Shown here one piece after another: positions 8,519 through 16,067 of a stretch of 34,405 nt of DNA; position 1 is the stretch's first letter; each line of letters begins with the position of its first letter. The translations under genes and the position numbers were made by a program. Under the pieces are notes generated by a model, which was given only the letters and a program-made list of their open reading frames with translations, was not told the DNA's origin and ran no database searches. The stretch is from the NCBI GenBank assembly GCA_003153375.1, contig PLYM01000028.1:76038-110442 (forward strand), read 5' to 3'. The stretch is from Planctomycetaceae bacterium (GTDB lineage: Bacteria > Planctomycetota > Planctomycetia > Pirellulales > PALSA-1355).

Positions 8519-9025
8519 TTATGCTTCGGAGGTGAAGGACGGTTTTCGGCTCGTGCCCAAGGCCACGGCCGCCGCGCTGGCGCCGCTGGTCAGCGCCAGG
8601 TCGAGGCCCCACCACCAGGGCGCGGCTCGCACCTTGCCGGCAAGGAAATCGGAAAATCCGGGCCGCAAACTCTCGTCGCCAGCCGCCATCACCACCAGCG
8701 GCGATTCGTGGCGGCTGAGGGCTTCGTCGCACAGCCGTACATGATGCCTATGGCCAATGTAGTCTTGGCCGATCACGACCAGCAAGCCCCACGCCACGGC
8801 CGTGCCGATCGCCCACCGACGGCTCGGCACGCCGGTTTTACGGCAAATTGCCGCTTCGCCAGCGCCCAGAATCGCTCCGACCAGGAGGGGAAACAGCACG
8901 GCTGGAGCGATGCCTTCTTGCTGAAGCTGAAACGCAACCCACGCCACCGTCACCATCCAAAGCACGGTGCCAACTAGCGAGGCGGCAAAGCGATCGATTC
9001 GGTGCTGGGTCGCAAGGTCTGGCAT
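8519..9025 (-). CDS. Hypothetical four-helix membrane protein
   Basis: A 168-residue protein of unrecognised family. Three hydrophobic segments lie in the first half, at about residues 13-34, 38-60 and 71-91. A fourth, Trp-rich one (WWWGLDLAL) is at about 138-158. A polar loop of about 45 residues with HRHHVRLCDEALSRHES lies between helices 3 and 4; its His/Cys content could bind metal, but no known motif is present. The ATG at 9023-9025 is only weakly preceded by a GGGAAG sequence. It sits between trpS (46-base gap) and acpS (6-base gap) in the same direction, so it is probably in that operon; nothing in the protein indicates a link to tRNA charging or lipid synthesis. Confidence 0.72.
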   Translation of the reverse strand: MPDLATQHRIDRFAASLVGTVLWMVTVAWVAFQLQQEGIAPAVLFPLLVGAILGAGEAAICRKTGVPSRRWAIGTAVAWGLLVVIGQDYIGHRHHVRLCDEALSRHESPLVVMAAGDESLRPGFSDFLAGKVRAAPWWWGLDLALTSGASAAAVALGTSRKPSFTSEA

Positions 9026-9071
9026 CCAACGCTTCCCAAGCTCGGGGTGACGCGTGACAAATGCGCTGCGG

Positions 9072-10034
9072 TTAGATCAGCCCGCAGGCCTTCTTGGCCC
9101 GCGCCAGGACCTGGCCGGCTTGTTGTCGAGCACGTGCCGCGCCGTCGGCCAGGATGTGATGAATGCGATCGGGTTGTGCGGCCAATTCCGCGCGGCGCGT
9201 GCGAGCCTCGGAAAAGTACCGTTCGGCCGCGTCGGCCAGAGCCTTCTTCACTTCGCCATATCCGAACCCGCCACGGCGATACAGGGCCGCCATCGCCTCG
9301 CGCTCGTCGGTCGTGGCCACCAGCGAATAAAGCTGAAAGAGGTGGTCGCCCAGCGGATCTTTCGGCTCCTCCATCGGCCGCGAGTCGGTCGTGATGCGCA
9401 TGATCTTCTTGCGCTGGGCCTTGGGGTCTTCGAAGATCTCGAGCGTGTTGTTGTAGCTCTTCGACATTTTTTCGCCGTCGGTGCCGGGCACTTTGGCCGA
9501 GGCGTCGAGGATTTTGGCCTTGGGCATGACAAACACCTGGCCGAAGTGATGGTTGAAACTGCTGGCCAGGTCGCGGCAGACTTCGATGTGCTGAATCTGG
9601 TCGTCGCCGACCGGCACCGTGTCGGAGTCGTACGCCAGAATGTCGGCGGCCATCAACACGGGATAGGTGAACAAACCCGCGTCGGCCGGCAAGCCCTTGG
9701 CCTTCTTGTCCTTGTAGGCATGACAGCGCTCGAGCAAGCCCATCGGCGCGCCGGTGAGCAACAACCAGCACAGCTCCGAAACCTCGGGCACGGCGGACTG
9801 GACGAACAGCGTGGCCTGCGTTGGATCAAGCCCGAGCGCCAGGAGATCGATCGCGGCATCGAGCGTGTATCGCGCCAGCAGCTTCGAGTCGCGCACCGTG
9901 GTCAGGGCGTGCAAGTTGGCGATGAAGTAGTACGAGGCCTGCTCGCCTTGCAGGTCGATATATTGGCGAATGGCGCCAAAGTAGTTACCCCAGTGGGGCC
10001 GGCCCGTCGGCTGAATGCCGGAAAGTACGCGCAT
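9072..10034 (-). CDS. trpS: Tryptophan--tRNA ligase
   Basis: A class I aminoacyl-tRNA synthetase that charges tRNA-Trp, cytoplasmic. The 320-residue length is normal for bacterial TrpRS. The HIGH signature appears as [16 protein letters not shown] (about residues 6-21), in the TrpRS-specific form. The Trp pocket and dimer region shows [19 protein letters not shown], and KMSKS is exact at about 189-193, followed by YNNTLEIF. The start ATG at 10032-10034 lies 26 bases downstream of the pyrD stop, so it is probably translated from the same message. No T-box or other leader could be seen in that short gap. Confidence 0.97.
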   Translation of the reverse strand: MRVLSGIQPTGRPHWGNYFGAIRQYIDLQGEQASYYFIANLHALTTVRDSKLLARYTLDAAIDLLALGLDPTQATLFVQSAVPEVSELCWLLLTGAPMGLLERCHAYKDKKAKGLPADAGLFTYPVLMAADILAYDSDTVPVGDDQIQHIEVCRDLASSFNHHFGQVFVMPKAKILDASAKVPGTDGEKMSKSYNNTLEIFEDPKAQRKKIMRITTDSRPMEEPKDPLGDHLFQLYSLVATTDEREAMAALYRRGGFGYGEVKKALADAAERYFSEARTRRAELAAQPDRIHHILADGAARARQQAGQVLARAKKACGLI

Positions 10035-10060
10035 GGCGGGTGATCAAAAGGGTTTGTGGG

Positions 10061-10984
10061 TTAGTTCTTGGCGAGCGTACCGACGATTTCGGCGACGCTC
10101 GCGGCGCCCAATTGCGCCAGCGCGCCAGGCAGCGCATCGAGAATATCGATCGTGGCGGTTGGACGGTAAAAATTTACGGTGCCGACTTGCACGGCACTGG
10201 CCCCGGCAATCAGAAACTCCATCACGTCGTCGATGTTCGCCACGCCGCCAATGCCGACCACGGGAATGCTGACGGCCTGGGCGATTTGATAAACGGCGCG
10301 CAGAGCGATCGGCTTGATGGCCGGGCCGCTCAGCCCACCGAGGCGATTTCCCAATACGCAACGCCGGCGCCGCCAGTCGATGGCCATGCCCAGGCAGGTG
10401 TTGATGGCCGAGATCGCGTCGGCGCCTCCCGCCTCGGCGGCCTGGGCAATGGCGGCGATGTTGGTCACATTGGGCGTCAGCTTGGCCAGGATCGGCAGCC
10501 GGCAAGCCTCGCGCACCGAGGCCACGACCCGGCGGCACAGGTTCGGGTCGGTGCCAAAATCGACCCCGCCGCTCACGTTCGGACACGAGATATTCAACTC
10601 CAGCGCGGCAACGCCCGTTTGTCCGTCAATCCGCCTCGCGAGGGCCACGAATTCGTCGTGGTCGTGACCGGCGATGCTGACCACGATCGGCACGCCCAGC
10701 GCGCCCAAGTAGGGCAAGTGGTGCAGAACAAAAGCCTCGACCCCGTCATTGTCCAAGCCAATCGAATTGAGCATGCCGCCGGCAGTCTCGACCGTGCGCC
10801 ACGGCGCATTGCCGGCGCGGGGCTGGGCGGTGATCGTCTTGGGCAGAATCGCGCCGAGGCGGCCCAACTCGACCAGGCCTTCCATTTCGCGCGCGTATCC
10901 AAAGGTGCCGGATGCCACCATGATTGGATTCGGCAACTGCAAGCGGCCCAGGCGAACCGAAAGGTCGATAGTCGAAGGGCTCAC
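10061..10984 (-). CDS. pyrD: Dihydroorotate dehydrogenase, type 1B catalytic subunit
   Basis: Oxidises dihydroorotate to orotate with FMN in pyrimidine synthesis. Starting at GTG 10984 gives 307 residues, the usual length. The frame is open to 11257, but that extension overlaps the next gene and does not look like PyrD. Seen motifs are PNPIMVASGTFGY near the start, LELNISCPNVSGG with the class 1 catalytic Cys (about 134), AINTCLGMAID, and PVVGIGGVANIDD for FMN phosphate binding. The cysteine base and the GM-ID motif fit the cytosolic 1B class, which normally pairs with the PyrK electron-transfer subunit; no pyrK is in this window. No clear Shine-Dalgarno sequence precedes the GTG. Confidence 0.93.
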   Translation of the reverse strand: MSPSTIDLSVRLGRLQLPNPIMVASGTFGYAREMEGLVELGRLGAILPKTITAQPRAGNAPWRTVETAGGMLNSIGLDNDGVEAFVLHHLPYLGALGVPIVVSIAGHDHDEFVALARRIDGQTGVAALELNISCPNVSGGVDFGTDPNLCRRVVASVREACRLPILAKLTPNVTNIAAIAQAAEAGGADAISAINTCLGMAIDWRRRRCVLGNRLGGLSGPAIKPIALRAVYQIAQAVSIPVVGIGGVANIDDVMEFLIAGASAVQVGTVNFYRPTATIDILDALPGALAQLGAASVAEIVGTLAKN

Positions 10985-11044
10985 GCGATCAACCAGAAGG
11001 CGGCTAGCAGGGACCGAAAACAGGGTGCCAAACGGGCAGCGTGT

Positions 11045-11073
11045 AATGTATCGGTCGATACGAGCCGCGGCAA
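11045..11073 (-). promoter_or_regulatory. Candidate promoter of pyrD
   Basis: On the minus strand TTGCCG (11068-11073) is followed after exactly 17 bases by TACATT (11045-11050), each matching the sigma70 consensus at 4 of 6 positions. Transcription would start near 11038, about 55 bases before the GTG at 10984. This supports the short pyrD start, since the promoter would lie inside the longer reading frame. Confidence 0.35.
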
Positions 11074-11184
11074 CGTGCGCCCGTGGCGTGAGGTTGCGAA
11101 GCGAATTGAAAGTGCCGCCGCCGAGACGGACAGCCGTGAGTTCAAGCGAGACGACAGGTGCCGATTGGCGGCAGATGACGGACC

Positions 11185-11403
11185 CTAGATGAGGCCACCG
11201 TGCGTGCGATAGGGAGACAAATGGCTGGGCTGGTCGAGGAACCAGATGCGCTGCCACTCTTCACCGATCAAGCGCAGGTTTTCTGACGTGAAGATCAATT
11301 CCTGGGTTCGGACCGTCGGGTCACTGTTATAGATCGGCAGGATGCAACCGTTACCGGCACCCACCGCAAGACCCAAGATCGCAGCTAACAACAGCCTGCG
11401 CAT
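11185..11403 (-). CDS. Small exported (possibly lipo-) protein
   Basis: A 72-residue protein starting MRRLLLAAILGLAVGAGNGC, a signal peptide with a Cys at about residue 20. The residues before the Cys (GNG) are a poor lipobox because position -3 is not Leu-like, so lipidation is uncertain. The mature part is about 50 residues and dense in aromatic and charged residues (ELIFTSENLRLIGEEWQRIW). It ends PSHLSPYRTHGGLI, a composition typical of a conserved small protein rather than a chance frame. The ATG at 11401-11403 has a strong GGAGG about 9 bases upstream, which decides this start over an upstream frame extension to 11463. I recognise no named family; I think similar proteins are common in planctomycetes, but this is from memory. 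Confidence 0.75.
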   Translation of the reverse strand: MRRLLLAAILGLAVGAGNGCILPIYNSDPTVRTQELIFTSENLRLIGEEWQRIWFLDQPSHLSPYRTHGGLI

Positions 11404-11623
11404 CACGCAACTCCTCCGTGAACCTCGTCGCACGACCCCAGGTCGAGGGCGAACAACGGGCACTTCCTTGTCGGACTGTTACAGCGCGGGCCCGAACCGT
11501 GGACCCGACCCATGACATTGATTCGATTGCACGCTCGCGTAGAACACGCTTCGAAGCGGATGTGAAATGGCTTCGAAAATGACCCTAACTTCGCCGCTAC
11601 GTTACTGTTTCTCGCCCTCTGCG

Positions 11624-11640
11624 CCGAGGTCAAACCTCGG
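11624..11640. terminator. Hairpin downstream of the HU gene
   Basis: CCGAGGT (11624-11630) and ACCTCGG (11634-11640) form a perfect 7-bp stem with a 3-base loop, about 50 bases after the HU stop codon at 11690. No U-run follows on the minus strand, so intrinsic termination is uncertain. Confidence 0.35.
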
Positions 11641-11689
11641 GGGGCCCGCTGGCACTCGCAAATTGGCCGCCTGCAAGCCTTCCAGCCTG

Positions 11690-12091
11690 CTAGCCCGAGT
11701 TGTTTTGTATGTTAAACCCTGCGCTGCCCAGTGTTTCGGTCGGCCGGGGTTCACCGGTTGGCGGTTTCTCGTCACCCGTACGCGCCCGCTCGGCCGCGGC
11801 CGCAGCCTGACGTTCCAACTCCCGCACGCGCTCTTCCATTTCCTTGCCCGGCTTGAAGGTTACGACGAACTTCTCGGGCACGTAAACCTTGTCGCCGGTC
11901 CGAGGGTTGCGCGCTTTGCGAGCCGCCCGCTTTTTGACCTCAAAAACCCCAAAGTTTCGCAGCTCGATGCGACGTTCGTCGACAAGCGTTTCAACAATTG
12001 CATCAAAAGTCTTTTGGACGATTTCTTTGGTCTTGAGCTGGGTCAGCCCGATCTCGTCCGAAATGGTTTTGACAATCTCTTTCTTGGTCAC
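11690..12091 (-). CDS. HU/IHF-family DNA-binding protein with C-terminal extension
   Basis: A nucleoid-associated protein that bends DNA as a dimer. Residues 1 to about 90 match the HU/IHF fold: [17 protein letters not shown] in the first helix, [20 protein letters not shown] at the start of the DNA-binding arm, and [23 protein letters not shown] across the arm and back strand, including the conserved RNP tip. The IHF-like IELRNFGVF and TFKPGK make HU versus IHF uncertain. Unlike classical 90-residue members, it continues for about 40 residues with a charged helix ([20 protein letters not shown]) and a Pro/Glu/Thr-rich tail. The start is GTG at 12089-12091, with AGGAGA about 9 bases upstream. 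It is monocistronic with its own promoter. Confidence 0.93.
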   Translation of the reverse strand: MTKKEIVKTISDEIGLTQLKTKEIVQKTFDAIVETLVDERRIELRNFGVFEVKKRAARKARNPRTGDKVYVPEKFVVTFKPGKEMEERVRELERQAAAAAERARTGDEKPPTGEPRPTETLGSAGFNIQNNSG

Positions 12092-12571
12092 GACACAGTT
12101 CTCCTGTGAGAAAGGGGCGCTCGGGGCGAAGTAGGGCGCCCTCGACCGGCACTGTCATGCTCCAAGTGTAAATGGCGTAAGAAGTACAGTCAAGATCAAA
12201 CCATTCTTCCAGCCGTGCTTGCGTCCACGAAAACTACTGCGGCCGGCTGTTGCTGGTGCTGATCGGTTTGCCTCCAAGTGTTTGAATCGCAATGCCTTAC
12301 GATAGAAAAACCGAGGACAAGTGTGACATATATTGCGTAAGTGATCTGAATTATTGAACTTATGACCCAGCGATCCGCGGTGGAGCCACATTTTCCGCCG
12401 CCGTTCACCGTGACTGTCGCCGACCGTCTGAGGCCTATTAATCGGCGTTACAACCGGCAAAGTTGAGCGCAATTTGAAATACCGGAAAAGATCGCCTAGA
12501 TGCCCCCTCACGGCGACCCGGGCACGCGGTCTGTGCATGCCACCGTGGCGAGCCCAGGAACTCGCGATCGC
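12092..12571. other. AT-richer intergenic region upstream of the HU-family gene
   Basis: About 480 bases without a supported gene. A 127-codon open frame on the minus strand (12155-12538) overlaps the HU promoter and has no protein-like character. The middle part (about 12280-12370) is clearly AT-richer than the rest of the window. The 10-mer CTCCAAGTGT occurs at 12160-12169 and 12272-12281, and its core CAAGTGT again at 12318-12324. The first copy overlaps the -10 element of the HU promoter, so these may be regulatory sites. Confidence 0.5.
12165..12193 (-). promoter_or_regulatory. Promoter of the HU-family gene
   Basis: On the minus strand TTGACT (12188-12193, 5/6 match) is followed after exactly 17 bases by TACACT (12165-12170, 4/6 match). 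Transcription would start near 12158, giving a leader of about 65 bases containing the AGGAGA ribosome-binding site of the GTG start. This is the best-looking sigma70-type promoter in the window, which suits a highly expressed nucleoid protein. Confidence 0.55.
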
Positions 12572-12997
12572 TTAGAGCCTGACGATCGCGATCTGATGCA
12601 GGATCTTCTCTGCCGAGTGCAACTTACCCTTCCCACTGCCAGGGCAAACTTCGCAGGTCGATTTCCAGGCTTCCGGCGTCCTGGTGTTCGATTCCCAGAA
12701 GGGCCAGGTGCGGCACTGGCGCGGGCGGGCATCGTAAACCGTGCATTTGCGGGCGTTGGGATCGAAGAAGACGCAATCGCCGTTGGCGTATTCGACCAGG
12801 CTTTTGCGGATGCCGACCTGACGAACATAGGCCTGCTCGAAGTCGGCTAGGGTCATTTTCAACTCCCGAGCCAGGTCTTCCAATTCCTCGCGATTGACCC
12901 ACACGTAGCCCGGAGCGCCGGTGCAGCAGTCGCCGCATTGCGAGCACTCGAATCGCAATCCCTTGTGGAACCAAGGTTTTTCGTCCATTTGCGGCAT
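12572..12997 (-). CDS. YkgJ-family cysteine cluster protein
   Basis: A 141-residue protein of the CxxCxxCC family (YkgJ/UPF0153 type), thought to bind a metal or Fe-S cluster; the biochemical role is not established. The signature is RFECSQCGDCCTGAPGYVWV, with Cys at about 18, 21, 24 and 25. Further conserved positions are NGDCVFFDPNARKCTVYDAR, RPRQCRTWPFW and the C-terminal CEVCPGSGKG, which together give the full set of family cysteines. The start could be ATG 12997 or the ATG three codons later. It lies 48 bases after the cysteine-desulfurase-like gene on the same strand, so it may be the last gene of that operon; the link to cofactor assembly is inference. Confidence 0.88.
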   Translation of the reverse strand: MPQMDEKPWFHKGLRFECSQCGDCCTGAPGYVWVNREELEDLARELKMTLADFEQAYVRQVGIRKSLVEYANGDCVFFDPNARKCTVYDARPRQCRTWPFWESNTRTPEAWKSTCEVCPGSGKGKLHSAEKILHQIAIVRL

Positions 12998-13045
12998 TCC
13001 GTTGGCAACTGCTCGCCAGCGAGCAACTCGGGCGAGACCTTTTAT

Positions 13046-14236
13046 TCAAATCCACATCTGTGACGACGCAAGTTCGCGAACTGCTCCGACCGCGGCGTCG
13101 ATGTCGGAAGCCGTAGTAAAGGGTCCCAGGCTGAATCGGATCGTGCCGCCACTCGCGTGCGTTCCCAGCGATCGATGCATGGCCGGAGCACAGTGCAGGC
13201 CCGAACGAACTTGAATCCGGTAGCCGGCGTCCAGGCCAAGGGCCACCTCCTGCGGATCATAGCCCTCGATTGTAACGCTGACCAGGGGCACGCGTTGGTC
13301 GGACGTCGAGGGGCCCATCACGCGTAAGCCCTTGATGCCGGCGAAACCGGCGAGCAACTGGGTGGTGAGGTCCTGAGACTCGCGGTGCAGTTCCATGACG
13401 CCGCGCTCGGCGAGGAATTCGACGCCGGCCCGCAGGCCCAGAATACCTGGCACATTCAAATTGCCGGCTTCGAACTTCCAAGGCAATTGCTCTGGCTGCC
13501 GTGTCTCGTCACTCTGTGTTCCGGTGCCACCCTGTCGGACACTTTTCAGCCTGGCGGCCGCCGCGGGCCGAATCGCCAGCACGCCCGTGCCCAACGGTCC
13601 GAGCAAACCCTTATGGCCAGAAGCCGCCAGAAAATCGACGTGCAGCCGCTCCATGTCGAGCGGCAGATGACCGATGGTCTGGGCCGCATCGCAGAGCAAT
13701 AGCACGCCGGCCTCGCGCGCGATGCGTCCGATGGCTTCGATGGGCTGCACCGCCCCCGTCACATTCGAGGCGTGTGAGAGTGCGATCAGTCGCGTCGCCG
13801 GCCGGATTGCGGCACGGATATCGGCGGGATCGACGACGCCCCCGGCGCCACAGCCAACTCGGGTCACGGTGATACGACCGGCCGTTTCCAGATGTGTCAA
13901 CGGACGGAGCACCGAGTTGTGCTCGACATCGGACGTGATCACGTGGTCGCCGTCGCCGAGTAGCCCGTGAATCACCAGGTTCAGCGAGTCGGTGCCGTTT
14001 AAGGTGAAAATCAAATGGCTCGGATCCGCCAGGCCGACGAGCCTGGCCACTTTCCGACGGGCGTCATTGACCGCCTGGGCGACCGTGATGGCCTCGGCAT
14101 ATCCGCCGCGGCCGGCTGGTGCGCCGAGTTGACGCTGATAGTGGTCGACCGCGATATAGACGGCTTCGGGCTTAGGCCAACTCGTGGCGGCGTTATCGAG
14201 ATAGATGCGAGCAGGTTCGCCGGTATCGGGGCACAT
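13046..14236 (-). CDS. Cysteine-desulfurase-like class V aminotransferase
   Basis: A PLP enzyme of about 396 residues that fits the cysteine desulfurase / selenocysteine lyase group. The N-terminus IYLDNAATSWPKPEAV is the family's substrate-pocket motif in the SWPKPE variant. Seen PLP-site features are GTDSLNLV, SDVEHNSVLRP, LLCDAAQTIGHLPLDM and the Schiff-base lysine in ASGHKGLLGPLGTG (about residue 209). The catalytic Cys is in RSGLHCAPAMHRSLGT (about residue 349). It could release sulfur from cysteine as a persulfide. The ATG at 14236 is chosen because the 82 codons before it overlap moaA and are unlike the family. It follows moaA by 20 bases, so it may feed sulfur to MoaD, as IscS does in E. 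coli (inference). Confidence 0.88.
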   Translation of the reverse strand: MCPDTGEPARIYLDNAATSWPKPEAVYIAVDHYQRQLGAPAGRGGYAEAITVAQAVNDARRKVARLVGLADPSHLIFTLNGTDSLNLVIHGLLGDGDHVITSDVEHNSVLRPLTHLETAGRITVTRVGCGAGGVVDPADIRAAIRPATRLIALSHASNVTGAVQPIEAIGRIAREAGVLLLCDAAQTIGHLPLDMERLHVDFLAASGHKGLLGPLGTGVLAIRPAAAARLKSVRQGGTGTQSDETRQPEQLPWKFEAGNLNVPGILGLRAGVEFLAERGVMELHRESQDLTTQLLAGFAGIKGLRVMGPSTSDQRVPLVSVTIEGYDPQEVALGLDAGYRIQVRSGLHCAPAMHRSLGTHASGGTIRFSLGPFTTASDIDAAVGAVRELASSQMWI

Positions 14237-14256
14237 GCGCGTTCTCGTTCCAGCCT

Positions 14257-15276
14257 TCAGCCGCCGATCTGATACATGGCCCGGTCGGGCTTCACAAACT
14301 GGTCGCTGTTGATGCCGTGCCCGGCCTTTTTCGCTCCGATACTGGCGCGAATCAAGGCGGTCAAATCCTCGTCCGAGGCTCCGCCGCGCAACAGACGGCG
14401 GGCGTCCCATTCCTCGATCGAAAACAGACAGTTCCGCACCTGCCCCTCGGCCGTCAGCCGCAGCCGGTTGCAATGATGGCAAAACGGCTGGGACACCGGA
14501 TTGATAAAGCCAATACGGCCCAGCCCGTCGGCGAATTCATAATCCGTGGCCGGCTGGCTCGGATCTTCAACCGGCAGCGGATTTAAAGGCCCAATGCCTT
14601 CGGTAAGCGTGGCGCGGATTTGCTCGCCCGTGATCACTTGCTGGTCGTCCCAATTCGCCTCGGCGTCCAACGGCATGAATTCGATGAACCGCATTTCCAG
14701 ACCATGGCGACGCGCGAATTGCCCCAGCGGCACGATCTCGGGCTCGGTGATGCCGCGAATCGCCACGGCATTGAGCCGGATCTTGCGAAAGCCGACCCGT
14801 TGAGCCGCGAAGATGCCTTCGAGCACTTGCGCCAAGCCTTCGCGGCGCGAGATGCGGAAGAACGTGTCGGGCTCGAGTGTGTCGAGGCTGATGTTCAAGC
14901 GGCCCAAGCCGGCGTCTTTCAAGGCCTGGGCCTGCTCGGCCAGCAAGATGCCGTTCGTCGTCATTGCGATGTCGCGAATGCCGGGCACTTGAGCCAGCTT
15001 TCTGACCAGGTCGGGCAAGCCGTGGCGCACCAGGGGCTCGCCGCCCGTCAGGCGGATTTTGTCGACGCCCAATTGCGCCGCCACACGGACGAATCGCTCG
15101 ATCTCCTCGAAGCTGAGTAGTTCGTGGCGCGGCTTGAAGTGCACGTTCTCAGCCGGCATGCAATAAAAGCAGCGAATGTTGCAGCGATCGGTCACGCTCA
15201 CTCGTAAATTCGAGTGCACGCGGCCAAAGGTATCGACTAGCGGCTGCAAGCAGCTGATGTGCTCGATCGTAGCCAT
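14257..15276 (-). CDS. moaA: GTP 3',8-cyclase
   Basis: A radical SAM enzyme that starts molybdenum cofactor synthesis by converting GTP to 3',8-cyclo-7,8-dihydro-GTP, which MoaC processes next. It has 339 residues, typical. The radical SAM cluster is DRCNIRCFYCMP (Cys at about 32, 36, 39). SAM and substrate motifs include RLTGGEPLVRHGLPDLV. The second 4Fe-4S cluster that binds GTP is FCHHCNRLRLTAEGQVRNC. The protein ends in the functional MoaA Gly-Gly tail (QIGG). The ATG at 15274-15276 abuts the moaE stop (15277-15279) with no gap, indicating coupled translation. moaC is not in the window. Confidence 0.97.
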   Translation of the reverse strand: MATIEHISCLQPLVDTFGRVHSNLRVSVTDRCNIRCFYCMPAENVHFKPRHELLSFEEIERFVRVAAQLGVDKIRLTGGEPLVRHGLPDLVRKLAQVPGIRDIAMTTNGILLAEQAQALKDAGLGRLNISLDTLEPDTFFRISRREGLAQVLEGIFAAQRVGFRKIRLNAVAIRGITEPEIVPLGQFARRHGLEMRFIEFMPLDAEANWDDQQVITGEQIRATLTEGIGPLNPLPVEDPSQPATDYEFADGLGRIGFINPVSQPFCHHCNRLRLTAEGQVRNCLFSIEEWDARRLLRGGASDEDLTALIRASIGAKKAGHGINSDQFVKPDRAMYQIGG

Positions 15277-15729
15277 TTAGTTGCCGCTCCCAGTAGCCGG
15301 CAAGGTCGGCGAGACGTCGAGCCCGGGATGAACCCATTGGCTCTCGCCGTCGGCCCAGTTCTCTTTCTTCCAGATCGGCACGATCTGCTTGAGCGTGTCG
15401 ATCAGCCATTGCCCGGCTTCGAAAGCCGCCTGGCGATGGGGGGTGCTCACGGCCACGGCCACGCTGGCTTCCCCGATCTCCAAGTGCCCAATGCGATGCA
15501 CGATTGCACAGCCGGTCAAGAGCCAGCGGGCTTGTGCCTGCTGTTCCAATTCCTCCAGCTTCTTTTGCGCCATCTCGGGATAACACTCATAATCGAGCGA
15601 GCCGGTTTGCCGGCCGCGCGTGAATTCGCGCGTCGTGCCCAAGAACAGCACCACGGCCCCCGCCTGCGGCGAGCCGACTTGGCGCAGCAAGACCTCGGTG
15701 TCGATCGGTGCGGTGGTTATTTCGACCAT
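15277..15729 (-). CDS. moaE: Molybdopterin synthase catalytic subunit
   Basis: The large subunit of molybdopterin synthase, which with thiocarboxylated MoaD inserts two sulfurs into cyclic pyranopterin monophosphate. It has 150 residues, the normal size. Seen features are GAVVLFLGTTREFTRGR near the N-terminus (family GxVRxxNxG-like segment), YECYPEMAQKKLEEL, HRIGHLEIGEASVAVAVSTPHR and the active-site lysine region IWKKENW near the C-terminus. The start is ATG at 15727-15729. It lies 92 bases after the moaD stop and directly abuts moaA. Confidence 0.96.
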   Translation of the reverse strand: MVEITTAPIDTEVLLRQVGSPQAGAVVLFLGTTREFTRGRQTGSLDYECYPEMAQKKLEELEQQAQARWLLTGCAIVHRIGHLEIGEASVAVAVSTPHRQAAFEAGQWLIDTLKQIVPIWKKENWADGESQWVHPGLDVSPTLPATGSGN

Positions 15730-15821
15730 GGAATGAATCTTCGCGGCGTGGGCCGCCGGCGTCTACGCCCAACTGGCTGGGCCGGGTGACACTTAGCCAT
15801 CAAGGCCCGGCGATATGTATT

Positions 15822-16067
15822 CTATCCTCCACTCACCGGAGGGATGCAAGCCACTTCCGATCCGGCGGGGATAATCGCGTCGTCCCGCACATAATCCGAA
15901 CCGACGGCAATGAGAATATGCGGCAGCACGCCGGCCAGCGCGGGTATCTCGGCCGACAGTCGGGCGCGCAATTGGGCCACCGTGCTGCCGGCGGGCAGTT
16001 CGAGCGAAATAAAATCGCTGCCGGCCAAATCTCTGGCGACGGCGAACAGTCGAACATCAACTTTCAC
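15822..16067 (-). CDS. moaD: Molybdopterin synthase sulfur carrier subunit
   Basis: An 81-residue beta-grasp protein of the ubiquitin-like ThiS/MoaD family. It carries sulfur as a C-terminal thiocarboxylate to MoaE. The C-terminus is PPVSGG, the required Gly-Gly, and the N-terminus MKVDVRLFAVARDLAG is typical of MoaD. The start is GTG at 16065-16067, overlapping the stop of the upstream FAD/Fe-S gene by four bases (GTGA), which indicates translational coupling. The adenylating partner MoeB is not in the window. Confidence 0.95.
   Translation of the reverse strand: MKVDVRLFAVARDLAGSDFISLELPAGSTVAQLRARLSAEIPALAGVLPHILIAVGSDYVRDDAIIPAGSEVACIPPVSGG

Noticed and set aside
10985-11257. N-terminal extension of pyrD to an upstream start
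   Set aside because: The extra 91 residues overlap the small exported protein gene, are unlike PyrD and would contain the predicted pyrD promoter; the GTG at 10984 gives normal length.
12155-12538. Minus-strand open frame of 127 codons upstream of the HU gene
   Set aside because: It overlaps the best promoter in the window, lies in the most AT-rich stretch, lacks a ribosome-binding site and has no recognisable features.
14237-14482. N-terminal extension of the cysteine-desulfurase-like gene
   Set aside because: It runs through the 3' end of moaA in another frame and does not resemble the family, which begins just before IYLDNAATS.
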